The notes under the pieces were generated by a model that was not told where the DNA came from, did not search any database, and saw nothing but the letters and a program-made list of their open reading frames with translations. The position numbers and the translations under genes were made by a program. A stretch of DNA of 10,390 nucleotides from Halomonas sp. (lineage in GTDB: Bacteria; Pseudomonadota; Gammaproteobacteria; Pseudomonadales; Halomonadaceae): NCBI GenBank assembly GCA_003560175.1, contig PWIZ01000386.1, positions 1 to 10,390 of the forward strand. Direction: 5' to 3'. Shown here piece after piece: positions 1 to 7,917 of this stretch (the stretch's first letter is position 1; the number at the start of each line of letters is the position of its first letter).

Positions 1-1507
1 CGTCGCGCTCGAACACCAGGGTCGGACTCATGCTGGAGCGTGGCCGCTTGTTCGCTTCCACTCGGTTGGCGATGGGGTTACCGTCGGCGTCCTCCGGGGT
101 GAAGGAGAAGTCGGTGAGCTCGTTGTTGAGCAGGTAGCCGCCGGCCAGGCCGGTGCCGCCATCGGCGAGAATCCGCGAACCGAAGGCGGCCTCGATGGTG
201 GTGGTCATGGCGATGGCATTGCCGTGCTCGTCGACGATGCTGATATGGCTGGTACCGTACTCCGGCTGATCGGGCTGGCTGGCCCAGGCGGTGGTGAGCT
301 CGCCGGGATAGCCCGGCTCGGCGCCGCCGCTGCCCAGGCTCTCCTCGCCGAGCAGCGCCGCGCGCAGGGACAGGTAGTCGGGCTCGAGCATCACCGACCA
401 GTCGCCGCCGGGGGCCTCGACGAAGTCCGGATCACCAATGTAGCGGCCGCGGTCGGCGAAGGCCAGACGCGAGGCCTCGAGGAACTGGTGCAGCCAGGGC
501 TCGCTGGGCACCCCCGCCTCCAGCGGCACCTCCATCTCGGGCAGGTGCTCCATGATACCGAGGATCTGCATCACGGTGAGATGCCCCGAGGAGGGCGGCG
601 GGAAGCCACACACCTCATAGGCCTGCCAGGCGGTGCAGATCGGGTCGCGCCGCTTCGCCGCGTAGCCGGCCAGATCCTCGGCGGTGATGGCGCCGCCGCG
701 GGTGTGGTGCCCCTGTACCCGGGCCACCAGGTCCTCGGCGATGGGCCCCTCGTGCAGGGCCTGGCTGCCGTGCTCGGCGATCTCGCGCAGGATGGTGGCC
801 AGGGCCGGGTTCTTCAGCGTCGTGCCGGCCTGGAGCGACTCACCATCCGGGTAGTAGAAGGCGCTGCCCAAGGGGTCCTCGCGCAGCGGCTGCTCACTGG
901 CCAGGCTGGTGGCCAGGCGCGGGCTCACCACGAAGCCCTTCTCGGCCAGGTGAATGGCGGGGCCGAAGAGCTCCGCCCAGGGCAGCCTGCCGTGCTCGGC
1001 GTGAGCCAGCTCCAGCATGCGCAGGGTGCCGGGCACCCCCACCGAGAGACCGCTGGCCGCCGCCTCCATGAAGTCCAGCGGCTCGCCGCTCTCGTCGAGG
1101 AAGAGCTCGCCGTTCACCGCACCCGGTGCGGTCTCGCGGCCGTCATAGGCGGCCACCGCCTCGCCGTCATGGTGCATCAGGAAGGCGCCGCCACCGATGC
1201 CGCTGGACTGGGGCTCCACCAGGGTGAGCACCATCTGCACGGCCACGGCAGCATCGATGGCGCTGCCCCCCGCTTTCAGCACCTGATAGCCGGCGTCGGT
1301 GGCCAGCGGATTGGCAGCGGCCACGGCGAAGCGCTCGGTGGCCCAGCCGGGCTTCTCCTGAGTCTCGGAGGCCACCTCGGGGGCGATGGCCGGCAAGTCG
1401 TACTGGAAGGCGACCTCGGCCTGGGCGGCCAACGGCAGGCCGAGCATCAGCGCAGCGGTGACCGGGACCAGCAGGCGACGGCGGAAGGGAATGGCGGGAA
1501 GGGTCAT
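1..1507 (-). CDS. ggt: Gamma-glutamyltransferase (GGT) precursor, 3' end cut by window edge
   Basis: An N-terminal-nucleophile hydrolase that cleaves gamma-glutamyl bonds, typically of glutathione, in the periplasm. 502 residues are visible without a frameshift; the usual length is about 580, so roughly 80 C-terminal residues lie beyond the left edge. Residues 1-30 look like a Sec signal peptide (RRR, hydrophobic core, AQA cleavage site). Conserved blocks follow: VEPQSSGIGGG (about 98-107), YDGRETAPG with substrate-type Arg124, PPPSSG (304-308), then YGTSHISIVD, where Thr419 aligns with the E. coli self-processing nucleophile Thr391, and NKRPRSSMSPT (486-496). A stretch between DFS and NKRP matches the lid loop. 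The residue matching E. coli Asn411 is Glu439, and Cys291/Cys300 could form a disulfide; both suggest a subgroup different from E. coli Ggt. The ATG is preceded by AAGGAG at 1517-1522 with a 9-base spacer. It may be a hydrolase rather than a transferase; the family call is secure. Confidence 0.95.
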   Translation of the reverse strand, partial: MTLPAIPFRRRLLVPVTAALMLGLPLAAQAEVAFQYDLPAIAPEVASETQEKPGWATERFAVAAANPLATDAGYQVLKAGGSAIDAAVAVQMVLTLVEPQSSGIGGGAFLMHHDGEAVAAYDGRETAPGAVNGELFLDESGEPLDFMEAAASGLSVGVPGTLRMLELAHAEHGRLPWAELFGPAIHLAEKGFVVSPRLATSLASEQPLREDPLGSAFYYPDGESLQAGTTLKNPALATILREIAEHGSQALHEGPIAEDLVARVQGHHTRGGAITAEDLAGYAAKRRDPICTAWQAYEVCGFPPPSSGHLTVMQILGIMEHLPEMEVPLEAGVPSEPWLHQFLEASRLAFADRGRYIGDPDFVEAPGGDWSVMLEPDYLSLRAALLGEESLGSGGAEPGYPGELTTAWASQPDQPEYGTSHISIVDEHGNAIAMTTTIEAAFGSRILADGGTGLAGGYLLNNELTDFSFTPEDADGNPIANRVEANKRPRSSMSPTLVFERD

Positions 1508-1613
1508 GGGGACAGGCTCCTTGTCGCGATTTGTTGGCGTGGGGAGTCTGACAGCATAGACGAAAGGCACCCAGCCGACGTCAGTCGACCGGGCACCCTG
1601 TATCGAATGTATC

Positions 1614-1651
1614 GGGGTCAGACCCTTAAGATAATTTAAGGGTCTGACCCC
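1614..1651. repeat. Perfect 16-bp-arm hairpin, REP-like, at the 3' end of ppsA
   Basis: The left arm GGGGTCAGACCCTTAA (1614-1629) and right arm TTAAGGGTCTGACCCC (1636-1651) are perfectly complementary around a 6-base loop. Each arm also contains its own small palindrome (GGGTC-N-GACCC), so the arms can fold separately. The element sits 8 bases past the ppsA stop and could end or protect that transcript, but no T-run follows on either strand, so it is not a standard intrinsic terminator. GGGGTCAGACCC-type hairpins are, from memory, dispersed in many proteobacterial genomes and resemble REP units moved by RAYT-type transposases. A 7-base direct repeat TGTATCG (1599-1605, 1608-1614) abuts the left arm. 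Structure certain; REP identity inferred. Confidence 0.75.
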
Positions 1652-1659
1652 AAGGGGGC

Positions 1660-4032
1660 TTAGCCCAGGGTTTCCCCGGCCAGCATGAACCAGGTCTCAA
1701 GGACCGCATCCGGATTGAGCGACACCGAATCGATACCCTGCTCCATGAGCCACTTGGCGAGGTCGGGATGATCCGACGGCCCCTGGCCGCAAATGCCCAC
1801 ATACTTGCCCTGGGCCTTGCAGGCCTGGATGGCCATGGCCAGCAGCTTCTTGACCGCCGGATTTCGCTCGTCGAAGAGGTGGGCGACGATGCCGGAGTCG
1901 CGATCCAGCCCCAGGGTGAGCTGGGTCAGGTCGTTGGAGCCGATGGAGAAGCCGTCGAAGTGCTCGAGGAACTCGTCGGCGAGCAGGGCGTTGGCCGGCA
2001 GCTCGCACATCATGATCACCTTGAGGCCATTGTCACCGCGTTTCAGGCCGTTGGCGGCCAGCAGCTCGACCACCTGGCGAGCCTCGTCGGTGGTGCGCAC
2101 GAAGGGCACCATGACCTCGACGTTGTCCAGCCCCATCACCTCGCGGACCCGCTTCAGCGCCCGGCATTCCAGTTCGAAGCAGGGCCGGAAGGTCTCGGAG
2201 ATGTAGCGTGAGGCGCCGCGGAAGCCGAGCATCGGATTCTCCTCACCGGGCTCGTAGAGCTTGCCACCGATCAGGTTCTCGTATTCGTTGGACTTGAAAT
2301 CCGACAGGCGCACGATGACCCGCTGGGGATGGAAGGCGGCGGCCAGGGTGGAGATGCCCTCGACCAGCTTGTCGACGTAGAAGTCCACGGGGCTGGCGTA
2401 GCCGGCGGTGCGCAGGTCGATGGTCTGCTGCAGGTCGGCGGGCAGGGTCGCATAGTCGAGCAGTGCCTTGGGATGCACGCCGATCATACGGTTGATGATG
2501 AACTCCAGACGCGCCAGGCCGACACCGGCGCTGGGCAGGCTGGCAAAACCGAACGCGCGGTCGGGATTGCCGACGTTCATCATGATCTTGAAGGGGATCT
2601 CGGGCATGGCATTGACACTGGTCACGCTGCGATCGAAGGCCAGCAGCCCCTCATAGACATGGCCGGTGTCGCCCTCGGCGCAGGAGACGGTGACCGCGCG
2701 GCCATCGGCCAGGACCTCAGTGGCGTCGCCACAACCCACCACCGCCGGGATACCGAGTTCACGGGCGATGATCGCCGCGTGACAGGTGCGTCCACCGCGG
2801 TTGGTGACGATGGCCGAGGCGCGCTTCATGATCGGCTCCCAGTCGGGGTCGGTCATGTCGGTGACCAGGACGTCGCCGGACTTCACCTTCTCCATGTCTT
2901 CCGGGGAGAACACCACCTTGACGGCACCCTGGCCGATACGCTGGCCGATGGCCCGCCCGGAGATCAAATTACGCCCCTTCTCCTTGAGCTGGAAACGCTC
3001 CAGCTTGCCGCCCTCCTGCTGGGAAACCACGGTTTCGGGACGGGCCTGGACGATATAGAGCTCGCCGTCATCGCCGTCCAGCGCCCACTCGATATCCATG
3101 GGGCGCTGGTAGTGCTCCTCGATGGTGACCGCCTGACGGGCCAGAGACATGATCTGCTCATCGTTGAGGCAGAAGCGGCCCCGATCCTTGAGCGGTACAT
3201 CAACGGTTTCCACGGACTTGCCGGCGCTGGCCTCCTTGCCGTAGACCATCTTGATCAGCTTGGAGCCCAGGTTGCGCCGCAGCACGGCCGGGCGACCGGC
3301 GGCCAAAGTGGGCTTGTGGACGTAGAATTCGTCGGGGTTCACCGCGCCCTGCACCACCGTCTCGCCCAGGCCCCAGGAGGCGGTGACGAAGACGGCATCG
3401 CGGTAGCCGGACTCGGTGTCCAGGGTGAACATGACACCAGCGGCACCGGTCTCGGAGCGCACCATCTTCTGCACGCCGGCGGAGAGCGCCACGTTCTCGT
3501 GGGCGTAGCCGCGGTGGACACGGTAAGAAATAGCGCGGTCGTTAAACAGCGAGGCGAACACCTCGTGCACGGCGCGCTTGATGTTGTCGAAGCCTTCGAT
3601 ATTGAGGAAGGTCTCCTGCTGGCCGGCGAAGGAGGCATCCGGCAGGTCCTCGGCGGTGGCCGATGAGCGCACGGCGACCTTGAGGTTGTCATGCTGGGCG
3701 AGGAGCTGGTCGTAGGCATTACGCAGGTGCTGCTCGAAGACCGGCGGCAACGGCGTATCGATGATCCACTGGCGAATCTCGGCGCCCGTTTTGGCCAGCG
3801 CGGTGACATCGTCCACGTCCAGGGTGGCTAGCGCGGCGTTGATGCGCTCGTTGAGGCCCTCGTGGGAAAGGAATTCGCGGTAGGCGTGAGCGGTGGTGGC
3901 AAAGCCGCCGGGCACAGTCACTCCGGCGCCGGCCAGATTGGAGATCATTTCACCGAGGGAGGCGTTCTTGCCCCCCACGCGTTCCACATCGTCCATGCCC
4001 AGCTCATCGAACCACAGAATGTAATCGTCCAC
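1660..4032 (-). CDS. ppsA: Phosphoenolpyruvate synthase (pyruvate, water dikinase)
   Basis: Converts pyruvate, ATP and water to PEP, AMP and phosphate in the cytoplasm, feeding gluconeogenesis. 790 residues from the chosen start, against 792 in E. coli. The N-terminal ATP-grasp nucleotide-binding domain opens with [10 protein letters not shown] and contains [20 protein letters not shown]. The swivelling phosphohistidine domain has GGRTCHAAI with catalytic His418. The C-terminal PEP/pyruvate TIM barrel has [16 protein letters not shown] and the GICGQGPSD motif with Cys748. Thr416, two residues before the His, is the expected target of PpsR, encoded divergently upstream. Two GTG starts are possible. 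The one at 4032 ([12 protein letters not shown]) matches the family N-terminus and follows AAGGGGG; the one at 4053 adds seven residues with no Shine-Dalgarno. No adjacent gene shares its transcript. The family call is essentially certain. Confidence 0.97.
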   Translation of the reverse strand: MDDYILWFDELGMDDVERVGGKNASLGEMISNLAGAGVTVPGGFATTAHAYREFLSHEGLNERINAALATLDVDDVTALAKTGAEIRQWIIDTPLPPVFEQHLRNAYDQLLAQHDNLKVAVRSSATAEDLPDASFAGQQETFLNIEGFDNIKRAVHEVFASLFNDRAISYRVHRGYAHENVALSAGVQKMVRSETGAAGVMFTLDTESGYRDAVFVTASWGLGETVVQGAVNPDEFYVHKPTLAAGRPAVLRRNLGSKLIKMVYGKEASAGKSVETVDVPLKDRGRFCLNDEQIMSLARQAVTIEEHYQRPMDIEWALDGDDGELYIVQARPETVVSQQEGGKLERFQLKEKGRNLISGRAIGQRIGQGAVKVVFSPEDMEKVKSGDVLVTDMTDPDWEPIMKRASAIVTNRGGRTCHAAIIARELGIPAVVGCGDATEVLADGRAVTVSCAEGDTGHVYEGLLAFDRSVTSVNAMPEIPFKIMMNVGNPDRAFGFASLPSAGVGLARLEFIINRMIGVHPKALLDYATLPADLQQTIDLRTAGYASPVDFYVDKLVEGISTLAAAFHPQRVIVRLSDFKSNEYENLIGGKLYEPGEENPMLGFRGASRYISETFRPCFELECRALKRVREVMGLDNVEVMVPFVRTTDEARQVVELLAANGLKRGDNGLKVIMMCELPANALLADEFLEHFDGFSIGSNDLTQLTLGLDRDSGIVAHLFDERNPAVKKLLAMAIQACKAQGKYVGICGQGPSDHPDLAKWLMEQGIDSVSLNPDAVLETWFMLAGETLG

Positions 4033-4036
4033 GAGA

Positions 4037-4043
4037 CCCCCTT
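4037..4043 (-). promoter_or_regulatory. Ribosome binding site choosing the ppsA GTG start
   Basis: On the minus strand AAGGGGG lies 4 bases before the GTG at 4032 (about 6 from its AAGGG core). No comparable purine run precedes the alternative GTG at 4053. This and the alignment with known PpsA N-termini favour the shorter protein. Confidence 0.55.
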
Positions 4044-4061
4044 GGCTTACCACGACAGGTG

Positions 4062-4082
4062 ATCATGCCGGCAAGGCATGAT
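4062..4082. repeat. 8-bp inverted repeat in the ppsA leader
   Basis: ATCATGCC (4062-4069) and GGCATGAT (4075-4082) are perfect inverted copies around 5 bases. They fall between the candidate ppsA start point (about 4086) and the start codon. They could be an operator for a dimeric regulator or a 5' RNA hairpin. The sequence does not match the Cra/FruR consensus that controls ppsA in E. coli. Confidence 0.5.
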
Positions 4083-4092
4083 GAATGGCGGC

Positions 4093-4121
4093 ACTTTACC
4101 AAGAGAGGGCCATATTCGCCA
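4093..4121 (-). promoter_or_regulatory. Candidate ppsA promoter with extended -10
   Basis: On the minus strand TGGTAAAGT (4093-4101) reads as an extended -10 (TG-N-TAAAGT). Seventeen bases upstream is TGGCGA (4116-4121), a poor -35. The predicted start is near 4086, giving a leader of about 54 bases to the GTG at 4032. The assignment rests on motif match only. Confidence 0.3.
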
Positions 4122-4218
4122 TTGGTCTAACAGCGAAGGCACTGAAGGATTATTACAAGAAGAGGTCGATTTCGCGGATTCCTGTAGTCAACGAACAATT
4201 TTCCCGAACGACCGGCGC

Positions 4219-4247
4219 TTGTGGGCCGCGGCCGCGGCACCGACAAT
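4219..4247 (+). promoter_or_regulatory. Candidate ppsR promoter with a palindrome in its spacer
   Basis: TTGTGG (4219-4224) and GACAAT (4242-4247) are spaced 17 bases apart. Each is only a partial match to the sigma-70 consensus (3/6 and 4/6). The spacer contains a perfect 14-base palindrome GCCGCGGCCGCGGC (4225-4238). A start near 4254 would leave a leader of about 46 bases. In such GC-rich DNA the palindrome could be chance. Confidence 0.25.
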
Positions 4248-4299
4248 AGGGGCTGTTCTCTTCCTCCCCTCTTCCACGACAGCTTGCGACGACACCAAC

Positions 4300-5133
4300 A
4301 TGACCCGTACCGCTTTCTTCATCTCCGACGGCACCGGCATTACCGCCGAGAGCCTGGGACGCAGCCTCCTGGCCCAGTTCGAGAACGTCGACATCCGCAT
4401 GGTCACCAAGCCCTACATCGATTCGGTCGATAAGGCCGAGCGCCTGGTGGAGGTGATCAATGGCACCGCGGTGCACGACGGTGAGCAGCCAATCATCATC
4501 GATACCATCGTCGATGAGGAGATCCGCAACGTTATCCGCGAGGCCGAAGGCTTCAAGATCGACATCTTCTCGACCTTCCTCAAGCCCCTGGAACAGGAGC
4601 TCGACACCCACTCCAGCTACACGGTGGGGCGCACCCACTCCATCGGCCAGGATGAGGTCTACATGGACCGCATCCATTCGGTTCACTTCGCCTTGGACAA
4701 CGACGATGGCGCCCGCACCCACCAGTACGACAAGGCCGACGTGATCCTGGTGGGCGTCTCGCGCTGCGGCAAGACCCCCACCTCGCTCTATCTGGCCCTG
4801 CAGTTCGGCATCCGCGCGGCCAACTACCCGCTCACCGAGGACGACCTCGACGAGGATGGCATCCTCAAGCTACCCCCAGCGCTTTCCCCCCATCGCCACA
4901 AGCTGTTCGGCCTGACCATCGACCCGCGCCGGCTGGCGGCGATCCGCCATGAACGCCGCCCCAACAGCCGCTACAGCTCCATGGACCAGTGCGTGCAGGA
5001 GGTCGGCCAGGCCGAGGGAGTCTACCGCCAGCTGCATATCCCCTTCATCGACACCACCCGCTTCTCGGTGGAAGAGATCTCCACCCGGATGATCGCCGAG
5101 ATGGGACTGACCCGGCGCTTCTCGCCCCGCTAA
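4300..5133 (+). CDS. ppsR: PEP synthase regulatory protein (bifunctional kinase/pyrophosphorylase, DUF299)
   Basis: Controls PpsA by ADP-dependent phosphorylation of a Thr near its catalytic His (inactivation) and by phosphate-dependent removal, releasing pyrophosphate (activation). 277 residues, the same as E. coli PpsR/YdiA. The N-terminus [19 protein letters not shown] matches the family's FxSDGTxxTAE opening. The P-loop [11 protein letters not shown] (from residue 152) is followed by [15 protein letters not shown] and [19 protein letters not shown]. It ends with [18 protein letters not shown]. The ATG at 4300 is chosen because homology starts there; the frame stays open to 4078, but those 74 extra residues resemble nothing in the family. 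No clear Shine-Dalgarno precedes the ATG, so a leaderless or weakly translated message is possible. It is divergent from its substrate's gene, with 267 bases between starts. Confidence 0.96.
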   Translation: MTRTAFFISDGTGITAESLGRSLLAQFENVDIRMVTKPYIDSVDKAERLVEVINGTAVHDGEQPIIIDTIVDEEIRNVIREAEGFKIDIFSTFLKPLEQELDTHSSYTVGRTHSIGQDEVYMDRIHSVHFALDNDDGARTHQYDKADVILVGVSRCGKTPTSLYLALQFGIRAANYPLTEDDLDEDGILKLPPALSPHRHKLFGLTIDPRRLAAIRHERRPNSRYSSMDQCVQEVGQAEGVYRQLHIPFIDTTRFSVEEISTRMIAEMGLTRRFSPR

Positions 5134-6350
5134 CGCACCACTCCGGCCCGTCTGAGCCTGGCGATATCCTCCTTCGTCAGGCCCATCTCGGCGAGGATGG
5201 CATCGCTGTCCTGGCCGAGGCGCGGCGGGGCGACCTCGCTGGTGGCGCAGTCGCCGTCGAAGCGCAGGGGACTCGCCACCTGGGGCACCTCCAGCTCACC
5301 GCGCATCAGGGTGCGATGCATCGCGCGGTGCTGCACCTGGGGATCGTCGAACACTTCGGTGAGGGTATTGATGGGCCCGGCCGGAATACCGCGGGCCTCC
5401 AGCTCGGCGAGCCACTCATCCCGGGAGCGAGTCATCAGGATCGCTTGGATCATTGCCACCAGCACCTCGCGGTTGCCGACCCGGGCCGCGTTGCTGGCAT
5501 AGGCCGGATCCTCGGCCCACTCGGGACGGTCGAGCAGACGGGCGAAACGCGCGAACTGGGCATCGTTGCCCACGGTGAGCACCAGGTAACCGTCGGCGCA
5601 GGCGAAGGCCTGGTAGGGCACGATATTGGGATGGGCATTGCCGTGGCGCTCGGGGTCTCTTCCCGACACCAGGGCGTTGAGGGCCTGGTTGGCCAGGGTC
5701 GCCACCTGAACGTCGAGCAGCGCCACATCCACGTGACGCCCCACGCCGGTCCGCGCCCGCTCCTGCAGCGCCGCCAGCACGCCCACGCTGGCATAGAGCC
5801 CGGTCATCACGTCGGTGATCGCGACGCCGGTCTTCATCGGCAGGCCATCAGGCTCGCCACCGAGGCTCATCAGTCCGCCCATGGCCTGGATCATGAAGTC
5901 GTAGCCGGCGCGGTGGGCGTAGGGGCCGTCCTGGCCGAAACCGGTGATGGAGCAGCCGATCAGCCGCGGGTTGATGCCCTTGAGACTCGCGTAGTCCAGG
6001 CCATAGCGAGCCAGGCCACCCACCTTGAAGTTCTCCAGCAGGATGTCGGCGCCCTGGGCCAGGCGGCGGATCAGCGCCTGGCCCTCCTCCGTGGCGATGT
6101 CCACGGCCAGGGACTGCTTACCGCGGTTGGCGCACAGATAGTAGGCCGCGACCTTCTCATGGCCGTACGGCCCATTCTCAAGGTCTTCTGCGAGCCAGGG
6201 CGGTCCCCAGCCGCGGGTGTCATCGCCGCGCTCGGGGTGTTCGATCTTGATCACCCGGGCACCCAGGTCGGCGAGCAGCTGGCCGGCCCAGGGGCCGGCC
6301 AGCACCCGCGACATGTCGAGCACCGTGATGCCGTCCAGCGGTCCGCTCAT
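5130..6350 (-). CDS. CaiB/BaiF (class III) CoA-transferase, probably succinyl-CoA:glutarate CoA-transferase
   Basis: Class III CoA-transferases move CoA between acids through an aspartyl-CoA intermediate, as interlocked dimers in the cytoplasm. 406 residues, normal length. Family blocks: [20 protein letters not shown] at the start, [23 protein letters not shown] (about 29-51), [11 protein letters not shown] (75-85), ENFKVGG (106-112), [18 protein letters not shown] (134-151), and [12 protein letters not shown], whose Asp180 aligns with the catalytic Asp169 of formyl-CoA transferase. Position directly after gcdH, 25 bases from its stop, matches the gcdH-gcdG arrangement of pseudomonads and suggests succinyl-CoA plus glutarate as substrates; other dicarboxylates or formyl-CoA type substrates cannot be excluded. 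The start at 6350 follows AAGGAG closely; the frame is open 20 codons further without homology. The stop codon overlaps that of ppsR. Confidence 0.92.
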   Translation of the reverse strand: MSGPLDGITVLDMSRVLAGPWAGQLLADLGARVIKIEHPERGDDTRGWGPPWLAEDLENGPYGHEKVAAYYLCANRGKQSLAVDIATEEGQALIRRLAQGADILLENFKVGGLARYGLDYASLKGINPRLIGCSITGFGQDGPYAHRAGYDFMIQAMGGLMSLGGEPDGLPMKTGVAITDVMTGLYASVGVLAALQERARTGVGRHVDVALLDVQVATLANQALNALVSGRDPERHGNAHPNIVPYQAFACADGYLVLTVGNDAQFARFARLLDRPEWAEDPAYASNAARVGNREVLVAMIQAILMTRSRDEWLAELEARGIPAGPINTLTEVFDDPQVQHRAMHRTLMRGELEVPQVASPLRFDGDCATSEVAPPRLGQDSDAILAEMGLTKEDIARLRRAGVVR

Positions 6351-6356
6351 GTCACG

Positions 6357-6362
6357 CTCCTT
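6357..6362 (-). promoter_or_regulatory. Ribosome binding site choosing the CoA-transferase start
   Basis: AAGGAG lies 6 bases before the ATG at 6350 on the minus strand, inside the 25-base gap after the gcdH stop. It supports translation from MSGPLDG rather than from the upstream in-frame start at 6410, which would overlap gcdH. Confidence 0.8.
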
Positions 6363-6375
6363 GTCACGGGAATGA

Positions 6376-7557
<1,182 letters not shown>

Positions 7558-7591
7558 GGCGGGGGCTCCGTGGGGCTGGCTGGGATTAATA

Positions 7592-7614
7592 TCTACATTT
7601 CACGTAAATGTAGA
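7592..7614. promoter_or_regulatory. 23-bp palindrome, candidate operator of the gcdH operon
   Basis: TCTACATTT (7592-7600) and AAATGTAGA (7606-7614) are perfect inverted copies around CACGT. The site covers the predicted -10 and start point of the gcdH promoter, so a bound dimer would block transcription. The regulator is unknown; size and symmetry would suit a TetR-, GntR- or MerR-type protein responding to an acid or acyl-CoA. A LysR activator would usually bind further upstream. Confidence 0.6.
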
Positions 7615-7635
7615 CCACCAGACCCTTTCTGCCAA
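7607..7635 (-). promoter_or_regulatory. gcdH promoter (sigma-70 type)
   Basis: On the minus strand TTGGCA (7630-7635, 5/6 to consensus) and TACATT (7607-7612, 4/6) are spaced exactly 17 bases. Predicted start near 7600 gives a leader of about 43 bases to the gcdH ATG. It lies 4 bases beyond the T-run of an upstream terminator, so the operon appears insulated from the gene before it. Confidence 0.6.
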
Positions 7636-7639
7636 GCAT

Positions 7640-7663
7640 AAAAAAGACCCCCCGAAGGGGGCC
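7640..7663 (-). terminator. Strong intrinsic terminator with UUCG loop
   Basis: Read on the minus strand: GGCCCCC, loop TTCG, GGGGGTC, then six T (7645-7640). The stem is five G-C pairs plus a G-U and a G-C pair, closed by a stable UUCG tetraloop. It works only in the minus direction. The nearest gene whose transcript it could end is the amidohydrolase, 255 bases upstream, unless a small RNA lies between. Confidence 0.88.
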
Positions 7664-7750
7664 AGGTGGAGCACGCCAGCTCACTGGTGATCGCTACTCT
7701 GGCTTGGCGATCATGCTTTACACATTGCGAGAACCGCGCCAGAAAATCAG
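7640..7750 (-). ncRNA. Candidate small RNA or structured 3' untranslated RNA
   Basis: Upstream of the terminator the minus strand has no gene but folds well: a 7-bp stem (GCGATCA-type arms at 7688-7694 and 7707-7713, 12-base loop) lies directly beside a 4-bp hairpin (7676-7687), followed by the terminator hairpin. An AT-rich stretch upstream has a -10-like TTTAAT (7757-7762) with a weak -35 TTGTTG (7778-7783) at 15 bases, giving a start near 7750 and an RNA of about 110 bases. The same RNA could instead be the tail of the amidohydrolase message. No known small RNA is recognised. Confidence 0.25.
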
Positions 7751-7917
7751 ATAACCATTAAAAAACATTTAGTTAACCAACAACCCCAGCGCGAGCTGGC
7801 GTCCCGACCGACCGACAACGTACCGCACTGCACCATGAAGGCGCTCCGCAACGCCGAAATGCGCCATGGCGAGGCAGCGTCAGTCGCCAGCCGACGGGGC
7901 CCGATTCGCGCGGGGCC
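7664..7917. other. Noncoding stretch between amidohydrolase stop and terminator
   Basis: Holds no supportable gene. Bases 7714-7785 are clearly more AT-rich than the surroundings and include GTTAAC. A 10-base perfect inverted pair, ACGCCAGCTC (7673-7682) and GAGCTGGCGT (7793-7802), brackets this AT-rich part at a distance of 110 bases. A small hairpin CCAGC-GCGA-GCTGG (7786-7799) overlaps the right copy. From 7803 to the amidohydrolase stop I see only a weak GC hairpin. Confidence 0.6.

Noticed and set aside
224..1639. Long plus-strand open frame opposite ggt
   Set aside because: Antisense shadow of a clear GGT gene in GC-rich DNA; the protein is repetitive Gly/Ala/His/Leu sequence with no family motif.
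2329..3666. 445-codon plus-strand open frame opposite ppsA
   Set aside because: Lies wholly inside the conserved ppsA coding region and has shadow-type composition.
4130..4160. Cra/FruR-like site between ppsA and ppsR
   Set aside because: CTGAAGGATTA matches only one half of the TGAA-N4-TTCA pattern; the second half is absent.
4078..4299. N-terminal extension of ppsR to an ATG at 4078
   Set aside because: The 74 extra residues have no resemblance to PpsR, would run through both promoters, and E. coli PpsR length is met exactly from 4300.
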